34,944 nt of DNA, taken from Opitutia bacterium (GTDB lineage Bacteria; Verrucomicrobiota; Verrucomicrobiia; Opitutales; Opitutaceae). The position numbers were made by a program, and so were the translations under genes. The stretch is taken from NCBI GenBank assembly GCA_003142955.1, contig PLOH01000060.1, positions 175 through 35,118 of the forward strand, given 5' to 3'. This document shows, piece after piece, positions 7,205-17,278 of the stretch (positions are counted from its first letter, which is position 1; each line of letters opens with the position of its first letter). The notes beneath the pieces were generated by a model. That model did no database searches. It was not told the DNA's origin and saw nothing but the letters and a program-made list of their open reading frames with translations.

Positions 7205-8262
7205 GCGTAGAAGAATTCCTTCGTGGCCGAGATCTTAGCCTTTACCGCCCCGCCCAGAAGCAACTGGCGCGCAGGTTCAATTCCTTCCGCTACCGACGGA
7301 TAGCGCCCGACAATCCAGAGCGAAACGGCGACGTTGAAGACAATCGTGTCCACCAGACCCCGCGGGCCGCGGCCACTGAGAATGGCCTCCACGATGGCCA
7401 GGCTGGCGGGCAGATCACCGCCGCGGATATCCGCAAACGGCGCGAGGGAAAACCCGAACTCTTTTCCGTCCCAATGTCCATCCACCGCGGCTAGGCGCCC
7501 AAAACCGCGGACGCGGTTGACCGTGGCGGTGGTGAGTTCGTCAATGCCGTGATCCGCGTCGATCATCCCCGCGACCGCCAGACCCGCCTTCGCGTCCAGC
7601 TTCGCCATGGTGTCCGCGAGCGTGATCGCCCACCCTTCTGAAAACGTGCCCACCAACGCGTGCGCGGGACGCCCGGGATTGATCAGCGGTCCGAGAAAAT
7701 TGAAGACCGTGCGCCGGCCCGAGGCGGCCAGCGCTTTGCGTACCGGCGCCACATGCTTGAACGCGGGGTGGAAATTGGGCGCGAAGAAAAACACGTACCC
7801 GAGCTGCTGAAGGGCGCGCCGCAGCTTCTCGGGCGGCGCCGCCAGGTCGAAGCCCAGCGCCGCCATAAGATCGGCGCTGCCGCATTTCGAAGTGATGCCA
7901 CGATTGCCGTGTTTCATCACCGGCACCCCCGCGCACGCCACGACCAGCGTCACCATGCTGGAAACATTGAATCCGCCCATGTGATCGCCACCGGTTCCCA
8001 CGATGTCGATCGCGCGCGCCGCCCACCTTTCCATCCCCGGATTGACCGCCAGGTTGCGAAAGGTGCTGGCGAAGGCGGCAATCTCCGCCGGGGATTCCCC
8101 CTTGTCCGCAAACGCCACGAGAAAATCCGACTTCGCAGCTTCCGGCACCTCGGCGTTGGCCAGCGCCCGGGCCGCCTCGCCCACTTCTGCGGAATCGAGC
8201 TCCTGCCGGGCGGCCAGCTTGGCGGTAAGAACAACGAGGTCGGGCATATCATCGTCTACCAT
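7201..8262 (-). CDS. trpD: Anthranilate phosphoribosyltransferase
   Basis: 353 residues. It transfers phosphoribosyl from PRPP to anthranilate, the second step of tryptophan synthesis. The N-terminal helical domain is followed by the PRPP/Mg loop DIVGTGGDHMGGFNVSS (G89-D93), the anthranilate-site KHGNRGITSKCGSADLMAALG (residues 117-137) and the conserved FAPNFHPAFKHVAPVRKAL...RTVFNFLGPLINP. It uses FNVSSM where many TrpD proteins have FNIST, and RGITSKCGS where RAVSSKSGS is common, so it is a slightly divergent member; a related phosphoribosyltransferase role cannot be fully excluded. No other trp gene is near: it overlaps glmM by 4 bp and is divergent from uppP. A second in-frame ATG lies five codons in. 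Confidence 0.88.
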   Translation of the reverse strand: MVDDDMPDLVVLTAKLAARQELDSAEVGEAARALANAEVPEAAKSDFLVAFADKGESPAEIAAFASTFRNLAVNPGMERWAARAIDIVGTGGDHMGGFNVSSMVTLVVACAGVPVMKHGNRGITSKCGSADLMAALGFDLAAPPEKLRRALQQLGYVFFFAPNFHPAFKHVAPVRKALAASGRRTVFNFLGPLINPGRPAHALVGTFSEGWAITLADTMAKLDAKAGLAVAGMIDADHGIDELTTATVNRVRGFGRLAAVDGHWDGKEFGFSLAPFADIRGGDLPASLAIVEAILSGRGPRGLVDTIVFNVAVSLWIVGRYPSVAEGIEPARQLLLGGAVKAKISATKEFFYA

Positions 8263-8345
8263 TGCCTTCGTCGGGGTTGGAGAAAAGCCGAAAAAACCGC
8301 ATCATAAGACTCGACACGGACAAACAAATTTCCGAGCAACGGGCT

Positions 8346-9359
8346 ATGCGCCGCTTTCTGCTGCTTTCTCTCGCTGGAGCAATCCTGCTGCTGCTCACGG
8401 CCTTTCGGCTGCCTTTGGGCACAACGACGGCGGTGGATGGTCAACCGGCGAGGGAATTGAGCGTCGGTGACGCCATTGTCCTCGGTTTGGTCGAGGGGAT
8501 TACGGAGTACCTCCCCATCTCATCCACCGGGCATTTGATCATCGCGAACCACGTGCTGCATCTTGATTCGGAGACGCCGCTGCAGGACGCGAGCGGCCAT
8601 CCGCTATGGTCCAAGGCGCCCTCCACGAAGCATCCCGCCGGCGTGCCCCTTACTCTCAAGCTGGCCGCCGACACCTATTCCGTGGTCATTCAATTTGGAG
8701 CCATCCTCGCGGTCGGACTGCTCTATTGGCCGCAACTGTTTGGGATTTGCCTGGGCTTGCTGGGGCGGGATCCGACGGGGCTCCGCCTGTTGCGCAATCT
8801 CTTGGTGGCGTTCTTCCCGGCCGCAGTCGTGGGTCTGCTCCTAAATCATTGGATCGACGAGCATCTTTTCTCCATTCGCGCCGTCGTGGCCGCCCAGATT
8901 GGCGGCTCCCTCCTCATGTTCGCGGCGGAGCGCTGGCGGAAGCGACAAACGAAATCGGAGGGCGCCGCGCTGAATCCCGCCGACCTTCCCGCGTCGCGGG
9001 CTTTCGGGATAGGACTCATGCAATGCCTGGCGCTCTGGCCCGGCACGAGCCGCTCAATGACGACGATCGTCGGCGGTTACTTCGCCGGTCTGCAGCCGGC
9101 GCGGGCGGCTGAATTCAGTTTTCTGCTTGGATTCGTGACACTCACCGCGGCCACGGTCTACAAAGGTCTTCAGTCCGGGGCGGCGATGATCACGGTCTTC
9201 GGCTGGACCCATGTGTTGCTCGGAATCGTTGTCGCGACCGTGGCTGCCGCTGCCGCTGTCAGGTTCCTGGTCAGCTATCTCTCGCGTCATGGATTGACGC
9301 TCTTCGCCTGGTATCGGCTGGCCGTGGCAGGCGCGCTGATCGCGCTGTACTTCGCTTAA
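8346..9359 (+). CDS. uppP: Undecaprenyl-diphosphate phosphatase (BacA/UppP)
   Basis: 337-residue integral membrane enzyme that dephosphorylates undecaprenyl pyrophosphate to recycle the lipid carrier for cell-wall synthesis; overexpression of the family gives bacitracin resistance. The two active-site motifs are present: GLVEGITEYLPISSTGHLII with E50 and E54, and WPGTSRSMTTIVGG near residue 230. An extra N-terminal hydrophobic helix (residues 3-20) precedes the usual start, and a roughly 25-residue hydrophilic insert (HLDSETPLQDASGHPLWSK...) sits between the first motif and the next helix. ATG 8346 is chosen because the upstream codons of the open frame are charged and non-homologous. It is divergent from trpD, with 83 bp between the starts. 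Confidence 0.93.
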   Translation: MRRFLLLSLAGAILLLLTAFRLPLGTTTAVDGQPARELSVGDAIVLGLVEGITEYLPISSTGHLIIANHVLHLDSETPLQDASGHPLWSKAPSTKHPAGVPLTLKLAADTYSVVIQFGAILAVGLLYWPQLFGICLGLLGRDPTGLRLLRNLLVAFFPAAVVGLLLNHWIDEHLFSIRAVVAAQIGGSLLMFAAERWRKRQTKSEGAALNPADLPASRAFGIGLMQCLALWPGTSRSMTTIVGGYFAGLQPARAAEFSFLLGFVTLTAATVYKGLQSGAAMITVFGWTHVLLGIVVATVAAAAAVRFLVSYLSRHGLTLFAWYRLAVAGALIALYFA

Positions 9360-9468
9360 GCCCCGGATCACCGGGAAAATTGTCTCCAGACTGTATCTTT
9401 GCAAATTGCAGGAGGCGAGCTTCCACCTTCGCGTGAAGCAGCTGACCTGCCGATAACAGACCCTCCCC

Positions 9469-9921
9469 ATGATCAACTATCGCGAGCCCGACCTTACCCA
9501 ATATCCCCCGCGCAGTCCGCGCGTCCGCCTGGGCGGATTCGCTCACTTGCCGAGATTGCTCGACAAGGCCCGGGCGTTTGCGGCGGGCAAGCAGGGTCAG
9601 TATGTTTGGGCGGCGATGATGGACCGCCATTTCTTCGACTTTGCAGGTATCAACGCCCAGACGTTCCTCGAAGCCGTCAAGACCGGCAAGTCCGACGGTG
9701 AGATGTTTTCCTGGGTAATGGAACACCTCAGCCCAAGGCGGGCACAACCCGAGATCATACAGTGGTCGGGCTGGCTGGAGGCGTTGGGCCCGGGGGATGC
9801 CGAGGGCCATGCCTGGCTCGCGGAACGGATCAACAGCTACGGGCCAAATCGGGACGATGTGCGCACCTACTGCGAGCACCTCGATCTCGACGACTATGTA
9901 TCGTTCGGGGGGATTGGCTGA
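9469..9921 (+). CDS. DUF5069 domain protein
   Basis: 150-residue soluble protein. The N-terminus reads DLTQYPPRSPRVRLGGFAHLPRLLDKARAFAAGK, the hallmark of DUF5069, followed by the DRHFFDFAGI and GKSDGEMFSWV blocks of the same family. The biochemical role of DUF5069 is unknown to me. No membrane segment or signal peptide is seen. It is preceded by 109 bp after uppP, including a short CCCGG-ATCA-CCGGG hairpin at 9361-9374 that lacks a T-run. It may be monocistronic; the following sequence holds a broken TerB-like gene. Confidence 0.85.
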   Translation: MINYREPDLTQYPPRSPRVRLGGFAHLPRLLDKARAFAAGKQGQYVWAAMMDRHFFDFAGINAQTFLEAVKTGKSDGEMFSWVMEHLSPRRAQPEIIQWSGWLEALGPGDAEGHAWLAERINSYGPNRDDVRTYCEHLDLDDYVSFGGIG

Positions 9922-10007
9922 TCCGGGAAAATGGCTCCGGCATATAGAAACCAGCAGCCGGATCGTAATTGCCGCAACTTTCGGTGGTGTGGCAGAGTAT
10001 TCCCTCC

Positions 10008-10206
10008 ATGAACCTCTCCGAGCAAAAGACCGTACTGACGGTAGCCATGATGGCTGCGTTTGCCGACGGCGAGAACAGCGAAGTCGAACGCACGGCTGCT
10101 CGTCGAAGGCAAGGGACTGTTTGGGCAGCACGCGGGTGCGGTGCAGGCGCGCGCCGGCACGTTGCGACCTGCCGACGTCATCGATCTCGTCCGCAATCCG
10201 ACCTAA
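10008..10206 (+). pseudogene. TerB-like protein, N-terminal remnant with frameshift or deletion
   Basis: From the ATG at 10008 the product begins MNLSEQKTVLTVAMMAAFADGENSEVER, the first helices of a TerB/tellurite-resistance-type domain (hydrophobic helix followed by ADGE). After about 30 codons similarity ends. A second frame then reads LLVEGKGLFGQHAGAVQARAGTLRPADVIDLV and stops at 10204-10206; it looks like genuine coding sequence but is out of frame with the start. An intact TerB domain needs about 130 residues, so the middle appears to be lost and the reading frame shifted. The MITE-like element starts seven bases after this stop. I do not recognise the second fragment. Confidence 0.5.
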
Positions 10207-10212
10207 GCGGCC

Positions 10213-10347
10213 TCATGCAGTTGACTAGGGTCGCCGCTCGTCGGCGGACCGTTCCCCCATGGATAATTGGCCCGGCGACAAGCGCCGGCCCTACGCACCA
10301 TTTGGTGCCGGCTATCGTCGTTGGAAAAGCGTCGGTCAACTGCATGA
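10213..10347 (+). repeat. MITE-like element, copy 1 (135 bp, 13-bp terminal inverted repeats)
   Basis: Perfect 13-bp ends: TCATGCAGTTGAC at 10213-10225 and its complement at 10335-10347. The interior contains an imperfect long palindrome from TAGGGTCGCCGCTCG to GCGCCGGCCCTA. There is no open frame. A second copy in the same orientation is at 28949-29084, about 89% identical by hand alignment. No clear target-site duplication is visible. It is consistent with a non-autonomous mobile element (MITE or REPIN-like). Confidence 0.75.
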
Positions 10348-10431
10348 TTTTGGCTGAGCGTTGAAGTTCCCCGTACTTCGCAAGCAGGTGGAGTGCAAAC
10401 CGCCCGGTCCCAAAACTCGCCCGGCTGATGA

Positions 10432-12237
10432 TCACAGCAGCGTCTTGAGGAGACCGGCAATGCCGACGCTCAGCGCCGCCAGCGAATCGCCCGCAATCAG
10501 CCCGCCGCCAATCAGGGAGGTCGTGCTCATGTCGGCGGGAACCCCGCCTTCCTGCGATTTTCCCCGTTTCGCGTTGAACCACGTCATCATGGTCTCGTAG
10601 ACCGACCCCAGGGTGCCCCCAGCCGCCCACCACCAGCAGGTATTCAACTCGACGAAGCCCCCAAAGCTCGACGCGTACGGGCTGGGCAGCAAGACCGCGT
10701 CGAACACAAAATCAAACAGCTTGCCGGCTCTTGAGGTCCGTGCCCAATCGCGGTAGCTCCGCAGGCGTTTGACGAGCTTGCGAACGACCTCGGTGCCCAA
10801 GCCGATGAGGACGCCGAGTTTCAACGCCGTCATGATATGCGGCTGAGCGGTGGTGATCCCGCGCAGGGCCCCAACGAATTTGTAGGTCATCGCGCTCTGC
10901 CATTTCTGCGCGCCTTCGACATGGTGGCCAAACTGGTCGATCTTAAGCACCGGATAGGCGCTGAGAAAAACCTTCGCCAGCAACACCGCCAGCACGGATC
11001 CCATCACGATTCCGATCACCTGGTAACGGAACTGGATGATCCGATTGGTGCCCAGCCGCCAGCCGGTGGAGCGGTCCTGCTGCATGTCGCCGCCCTCGCT
11101 GCAGGAGATCAAGAGGATGGAGGCGCACATCAAACCTGTCCCCGCATCGGTGAGTCCGATGGCCGCCAAAACAAACACGGTCATCACGAACGCGCTGGAA
11201 ATCGGATTCGAATCTGAAATGCCCAGCGAAATGCCGTTGACGAGCACAAACAGAAAAACGAGCCCGATGCAGACCAGCAGATATCGCATGGGCTCGCCCA
11301 GCACTGTGTGACCCACGACTGCCACCGCAACGCCCCAAAACATCACCCATGAAACCAGCCGGAAGACGTTGACGCGCTTCCAGTCTTCCTGGGGGGCGGC
11401 CGGCGGGGCTTCCTTCCCGGTCAACTTCTTGACGGCTTCCACCAGGATCAGGCAGATGTCCACGATCGCGGCGCCAAGGATGGTCCCCAGCGCGATGATG
11501 AAGCCGATCTTGCGGAACGGCTGGCCGGCCTCGAGCCAGCCGATGCTTATCAAATAAGGCTTAAGCCAGTCGCCGACCCCGGCCACCACCAATGCCGGGA
11601 TCGCGATCCTGGCACCGACGATCATGCCGGCGCCGAAAGTCGACGTCGAAAGGCCAAACGTGTCCGCCAGCACCGGCCATTTCCAGGAGGCCAGCCCTCC
11701 GGCATAGCCCGTCAGAACGCCTCCGCCGAGCTTGGCCACCGACCTTTTCAAAAGATTCTTGTCCGTCAGCGCGCGGAGGATGTTCGCCACCGCCAGTCCG
11801 GAAGGAAACGACAGCTGCATCCGATCGACCAGGATCGGGGTGTAGACCATTCCGAGGCCGACGCCGAACATGCCGATGCAGGTGTAGTAGAGGACTAGTT
11901 GCCAGGCCGCCACCTCCGGAAGGCCCAACCAGTAGCGGGCCTGGATCAGCACCGCCATCCCGCACATGCCCGCGACCGAAGCCGCCATTGTCTGCATGTA
12001 GTTGGCGCCATGTTTGCCCTCCGGACCGTACCCGAGGGTGATCGTGCTGCCCAAGATCCCCGCCAGCACCTGGCCTCCAATAAAGAAGCCGATCGAGAAA
12101 TTCATGAACGCCGCCGAAATTCCCCCCAGCGGGCCAAGCACGAAAATCGCCACACATCCGAGCAGGACGTGGTACCCAGTAGAATTGATTGGTGGGAGCA
12201 GACGGCGGAGCGAAGACGGGCGGCCGGAAACGGACAT
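10432..12237 (-). CDS. OPT-family transporter (oligopeptide / metal-chelate)
   Basis: 601-residue polytopic membrane protein with about 14-16 hydrophobic segments. It has the OPT layout: an N-terminal GPLGGISAAFMNFSIGFFIGGQVLAG block, the loop PEGKHGANYMQTMAASVAGM, MQLSFPSGLAVANILRALTD, and the C-terminal LPSPYASSFGGFVELNTCWWWAAGG and LIGGGLIAGDSLAAL. Bacterial OPT proteins import short peptides or metal-siderophore/chelate complexes; the substrate here is unknown. It is the last gene of a minus-strand operon after DUF4013, FmdB and a membrane-anchored protein (25 bp after the previous stop). The 84 bp between its stop and the MITE-like element show no terminator. Confidence 0.88.
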   Translation of the reverse strand: MSVSGRPSSLRRLLPPINSTGYHVLLGCVAIFVLGPLGGISAAFMNFSIGFFIGGQVLAGILGSTITLGYGPEGKHGANYMQTMAASVAGMCGMAVLIQARYWLGLPEVAAWQLVLYYTCIGMFGVGLGMVYTPILVDRMQLSFPSGLAVANILRALTDKNLLKRSVAKLGGGVLTGYAGGLASWKWPVLADTFGLSTSTFGAGMIVGARIAIPALVVAGVGDWLKPYLISIGWLEAGQPFRKIGFIIALGTILGAAIVDICLILVEAVKKLTGKEAPPAAPQEDWKRVNVFRLVSWVMFWGVAVAVVGHTVLGEPMRYLLVCIGLVFLFVLVNGISLGISDSNPISSAFVMTVFVLAAIGLTDAGTGLMCASILLISCSEGGDMQQDRSTGWRLGTNRIIQFRYQVIGIVMGSVLAVLLAKVFLSAYPVLKIDQFGHHVEGAQKWQSAMTYKFVGALRGITTAQPHIMTALKLGVLIGLGTEVVRKLVKRLRSYRDWARTSRAGKLFDFVFDAVLLPSPYASSFGGFVELNTCWWWAAGGTLGSVYETMMTWFNAKRGKSQEGGVPADMSTTSLIGGGLIAGDSLAALSVGIAGLLKTLL

Positions 12238-12262
12238 ACGGATTCAACCTCGGGTCAGGCGA

Positions 12263-12973
12263 TCATGGCATCGTCAGCAACAGCGAGTTCTCTTGAATGG
12301 AAACACTGGCGAGTTTTTTCCAAGCCGCTGCAATGTCCTGCGGAATTTTAACATCCGCCATCACGTGATCGAAAACGAACACGGCCACGCCGGGCAGCTT
12401 GTGCAGCGGACAGCTGCCGATGTAGAACTGCGTGGGAACGAAGGCAATTCTCCCCGCCGTCTTTTCGAACCGCCCCGACGCCTGCAGGATAAGCGGACGC
12501 TTGATCCCCAGGATATCCAGATCGATCTCCCCTTCGCTGCCAATCTGCAGCATTTTGTCGGCGATGCGAAAATTGGGTGTGCCGAACTGGATCAGCTTGC
12601 CGGACGCAGCGACATCAGCAGGCGCCGCGGGAACCGGCGGCTTGGCGGCGACGGCCTTGGGCGGTTCGGGCGCCGTTCCCGCCGTGATCCAGGCATTGAG
12701 TTCATCCTCATTGAGGTCCACCGTAGTCCCCTCCGTGAAAAGCTGCTTCTTGCGCAGCCACTGTTTGCCGTGTTCCTCGTCCTGGGTGCCTTTGGTATAG
12801 GCGACCGGGCCGCCTGGGATGGCCTTTGGTTCGGGAGGGCCAACCTGCACCGGTTGCACGATCAAATAGAACAGCGCTGCCGCGACACCCAGCACGAGAC
12901 TCAGCGTCGCGCCAAACAACACTTCAAGCATGCTGGGGCCATGTTTGGCCCTCTCAATCTTGCTGGAAACCAT
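12263..12973 (-). CDS. Membrane-anchored hypothetical protein
   Basis: 236 residues, not recognised. A short basic cytoplasmic N-terminus is followed by one hydrophobic helix (about residues 18-41, VLFGATLSLVLGVAAALFYLIV) that probably anchors the protein with its C-terminus outside the cytoplasm. The outer part holds an acidic segment (VDLNEDELNAWITAG), an Ala/Pro linker (about residues 103-125) and a C-terminal beta-rich domain with FGTPNFRIADKMLQIGSEGEIDLDILG. The phrase NEDELNAWI followed by a lipid-binding-like beta domain suggests a structural or carrier role, but I assign none. It sits between FmdB (33 bp upstream) and the OPT transporter (25 bp downstream) in the same operon. Confidence 0.75.
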   Translation of the reverse strand: MVSSKIERAKHGPSMLEVLFGATLSLVLGVAAALFYLIVQPVQVGPPEPKAIPGGPVAYTKGTQDEEHGKQWLRKKQLFTEGTTVDLNEDELNAWITAGTAPEPPKAVAAKPPVPAAPADVAASGKLIQFGTPNFRIADKMLQIGSEGEIDLDILGIKRPLILQASGRFEKTAGRIAFVPTQFYIGSCPLHKLPGVAVFVFDHVMADVKIPQDIAAAWKKLASVSIQENSLLLTMP

Positions 12974-13006
12974 GGGAGCCTTTCGTCTTTTGGGCGGGAT
13001 TTGACG

Positions 13007-13306
13007 TTACTTCTTCGCAGGAGTCGTCGAGGGAGTCGAAGGGGGCGGTGTCACAGGCGTCGGGTCAGGGCTCTTGCCATCATTGCCTCCGCCAGCCTTG
13101 CCCTGATCGCCCTTGACCGGGTGCCGCCGGTAGTCATTTTCGTAAAAACCACTACCCTTAAAAATGATGCCGGCCCCACGGCCGGGGAGACGCTTGACCT
13201 TGCCCTTCTTGCCGCAGGTACAGGTCTTTAGCGCTGCGTCTTTCATCGATTGGAACACCTCGAAAGTTTTGCCACATTTCAGGCAGCTATACTCGTAGGT
13301 CGGCAT
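13007..13306 (-). CDS. FmdB-family zinc-ribbon protein
   Basis: 99-residue small protein. The N-terminus MPTYEYSCLKCGKTFEVFQSM is the FmdB/CxxC_CxxC_SSSS zinc ribbon with the first knuckle at C8 and C11. The second knuckle reads KTCTCGKKG (C29 and C31), so the spacing is CxC rather than the usual CxxC. A GSGFYENDYRR segment, also typical of the family, follows. The C-terminal third is a low-complexity Pro/Thr/Lys tail. Its role is uncertain; the family was named from a regulator of formamide/acetamide metabolism but most members are uncharacterised. It is the second gene of the DUF4013-FmdB-membrane protein-OPT operon, starting 16 bp after the previous stop. Confidence 0.88.
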   Translation of the reverse strand: MPTYEYSCLKCGKTFEVFQSMKDAALKTCTCGKKGKVKRLPGRGAGIIFKGSGFYENDYRRHPVKGDQGKAGGGNDGKSPDPTPVTPPPSTPSTTPAKK

Positions 13307-13322
13307 GAATGAATCGGCAGGT

Positions 13323-13931
13323 TTATGGCGAACGCGTCCCGCCTTTGCGAGACTCTTCTATCATCCGGAAAAACATCGCATAAAATGTGAATACTCCCGC
13401 CAGACCAAAGAACAAGGTGATGGGCATGAGCGGGTAACCAACCAACACGAACCCGAGCAACGCCAGCGTTGGCAAAAAAATCCCTTCGCGGCTGGACTGC
13501 AGCATCCCCGCCAGTTCAGCGAGTTGAAAGGCAGCCCTGAAGCCCTTCCGGCTCTGGTACCGATAAATTCCGGCCGCCGTCAGTGGTGCGGCCAGCAACA
13601 CTCCTGGGATCGAAGGAAGAAAGCGCAGCGGCCCGATGGCCAGAGAGCGCAATGGCCAGGACAAGATCCATCCGGCGCAAATGGGCGCCGCGCCCAACAC
13701 CAGAAAGATGACAAAAGCCACTACCCCGTCAGCAAACAAGCGCCGCCACCCGCCCCATGATGGCAATTCAGGATTCTGGTCACGCCGCGCTTGATCGATC
13801 AGCGCGAAAAGAAGACCAAACGCCAGGAAATGCGCCACCGGGATCATCAGCAGCACGCCGCCGACCAGGCATTTCACCACCGAAGGCTGATTGGAGAATA
13901 AGCGTTTGCAAACCGGTTCAAGCGTGGGCAT
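13323..13931 (-). CDS. DUF4013-like multi-pass membrane protein
   Basis: 202 residues with about five hydrophobic helices in two groups (residues 20-45 and 70-120, then 150-190). The segment NPELPSWGGWRRLFADGVVAFVIFLVL matches the LPxWxxWxxLFxDGxxxxxI pattern of DUF4013. Function unknown. It is the first gene of a four-gene operon ending in the OPT transporter and its start is only 38 bp from the divergent isoprenyl synthase ATG at 13970, so the two promoters overlap. The assignment rests on this pattern and the topology. Confidence 0.7.
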   Translation of the reverse strand: MPTLEPVCKRLFSNQPSVVKCLVGGVLLMIPVAHFLAFGLLFALIDQARRDQNPELPSWGGWRRLFADGVVAFVIFLVLGAAPICAGWILSWPLRSLAIGPLRFLPSIPGVLLAAPLTAAGIYRYQSRKGFRAAFQLAELAGMLQSSREGIFLPTLALLGFVLVGYPLMPITLFFGLAGVFTFYAMFFRMIEESRKGGTRSP

Positions 13932-13969
13932 TGCGTGGGGATCAAGCTAGGCAGACTAGGAATTCGTCC

Positions 13970-14857
13970 ATGGAGTTCACCATCAAACTTGCTGGTCTGA
14001 TTGATCGAGTCGAGCGTGGGATTGATCGGATGCTCCCTGCTGCAGACGCTGATCCAAGCCGCCTCCATGGGGCGATGCGTTACTCCCTGCAGGCCGGTGG
14101 CAAACGATTGCGCCCGGTCCTGGTTCTGGCCGCCGCGGAACTGTTCGATGCAGAGCAGCGGGTTGATCCCATCCCGGCAGCCGTGGCAGTGGAGTGCATC
14201 CACACTTACTCCCTGATTCACGACGATCTGCCCTGCATGGATAACGACGACTTGCGCCGGGGCCGCCCGACCTGCCACCGGGCGTTTGACGAGCCGACCG
14301 CACTGCTCGCAGGCGATGCGCTCCTGACACACGCGTTTTTCCTGCTCTGCGACGCCTATGCAGCGCAACCGTCTCTGGCAGTGGCTTTGTGCAGGGAATT
14401 GGCGGCTGCCGCGGGCAGTCGCCACCTGATCGGCGGTCAGATGCTCGATCTGTTGGGTGAGCGATCAGCCGTCGTCACCGACGCCATGCTCCGCCAAATC
14501 CACGCCGGCAAGACGGCCGCCATGATCCGGGCCTCGCTCGTGTTGGGAGGGTTGATTGGCGGCGCGCCGCCGCCGGCGCTGGCGGGGCTGCGCGACGGCG
14601 GCGCCTGCCTCGGATTGGCTTTCCAGATCATGGACGACATCCTCGACGCGACGGGCGACGCGGCGACGTTGGGCAAGACTCCGGGCAAGGACGCGAAAGC
14701 CGGAAAGGCGACCTTTGTCTCGCTTCACGGGTTGGAGGCCTCACGCCGGATGGCGGAAGAGCAGTCAACCGCGGCCTCGCGAGCGTTCAGGTCCCTGCCG
14801 GGCGACACCACATTTCTGCTGGGACTCGTGCACTACCTGACAACACGGACGCATTAG
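13970..14857 (+). CDS. ispA: Trans-isoprenyl diphosphate synthase (farnesyl/geranylgeranyl, IspA-type)
   Basis: 295 residues from the ATG at 13970, preceded by an AGGAA-like ribosome site about nine bases away; the longer open frame upstream runs antisense over the DUF4013 gene and is ignored. It condenses isopentenyl diphosphate with allylic diphosphates. GGKRLRP (residues 43-49) and the first Asp-rich motif HDDLPCMDNDD (D85, D86, D91) have the four-residue insertion of bacterial short-chain enzymes. GQMLDL and the second Asp-rich motif FQIMDDILDATGD (about residue 222) follow. Sequence cannot separate FPP from GGPP synthase. It supplies precursors for carotenoids, quinones and undecaprenyl phosphate. 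The hybrid kinase gene starts 128 bp downstream. Confidence 0.9.
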   Translation: MEFTIKLAGLIDRVERGIDRMLPAADADPSRLHGAMRYSLQAGGKRLRPVLVLAAAELFDAEQRVDPIPAAVAVECIHTYSLIHDDLPCMDNDDLRRGRPTCHRAFDEPTALLAGDALLTHAFFLLCDAYAAQPSLAVALCRELAAAAGSRHLIGGQMLDLLGERSAVVTDAMLRQIHAGKTAAMIRASLVLGGLIGGAPPPALAGLRDGGACLGLAFQIMDDILDATGDAATLGKTPGKDAKAGKATFVSLHGLEASRRMAEEQSTAASRAFRSLPGDTTFLLGLVHYLTTRTH

Positions 14858-14985
14858 GGTGTTCCCCCGGCGGGATTTGGAAATTCGGGCTTATAGTTTG
14901 TCCGACAATTGCCGATAGAGTGTTATTGAGGCGCGCCTTAGCTCTGTCCCAAAGGGCAATGCGTGTTGATTTGCTGCCGATTTCC

Positions 14986-17259
<2,274 letters not shown>

Positions 17260-17278
17260 CGCCAGGCGTTTTTCCCCC

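Noticed and set aside
9361-9374. CCCGG-ATCA-CCGGG hairpin after uppP as an intrinsic terminator
   Set aside because: Only five base pairs and no T-run after it.
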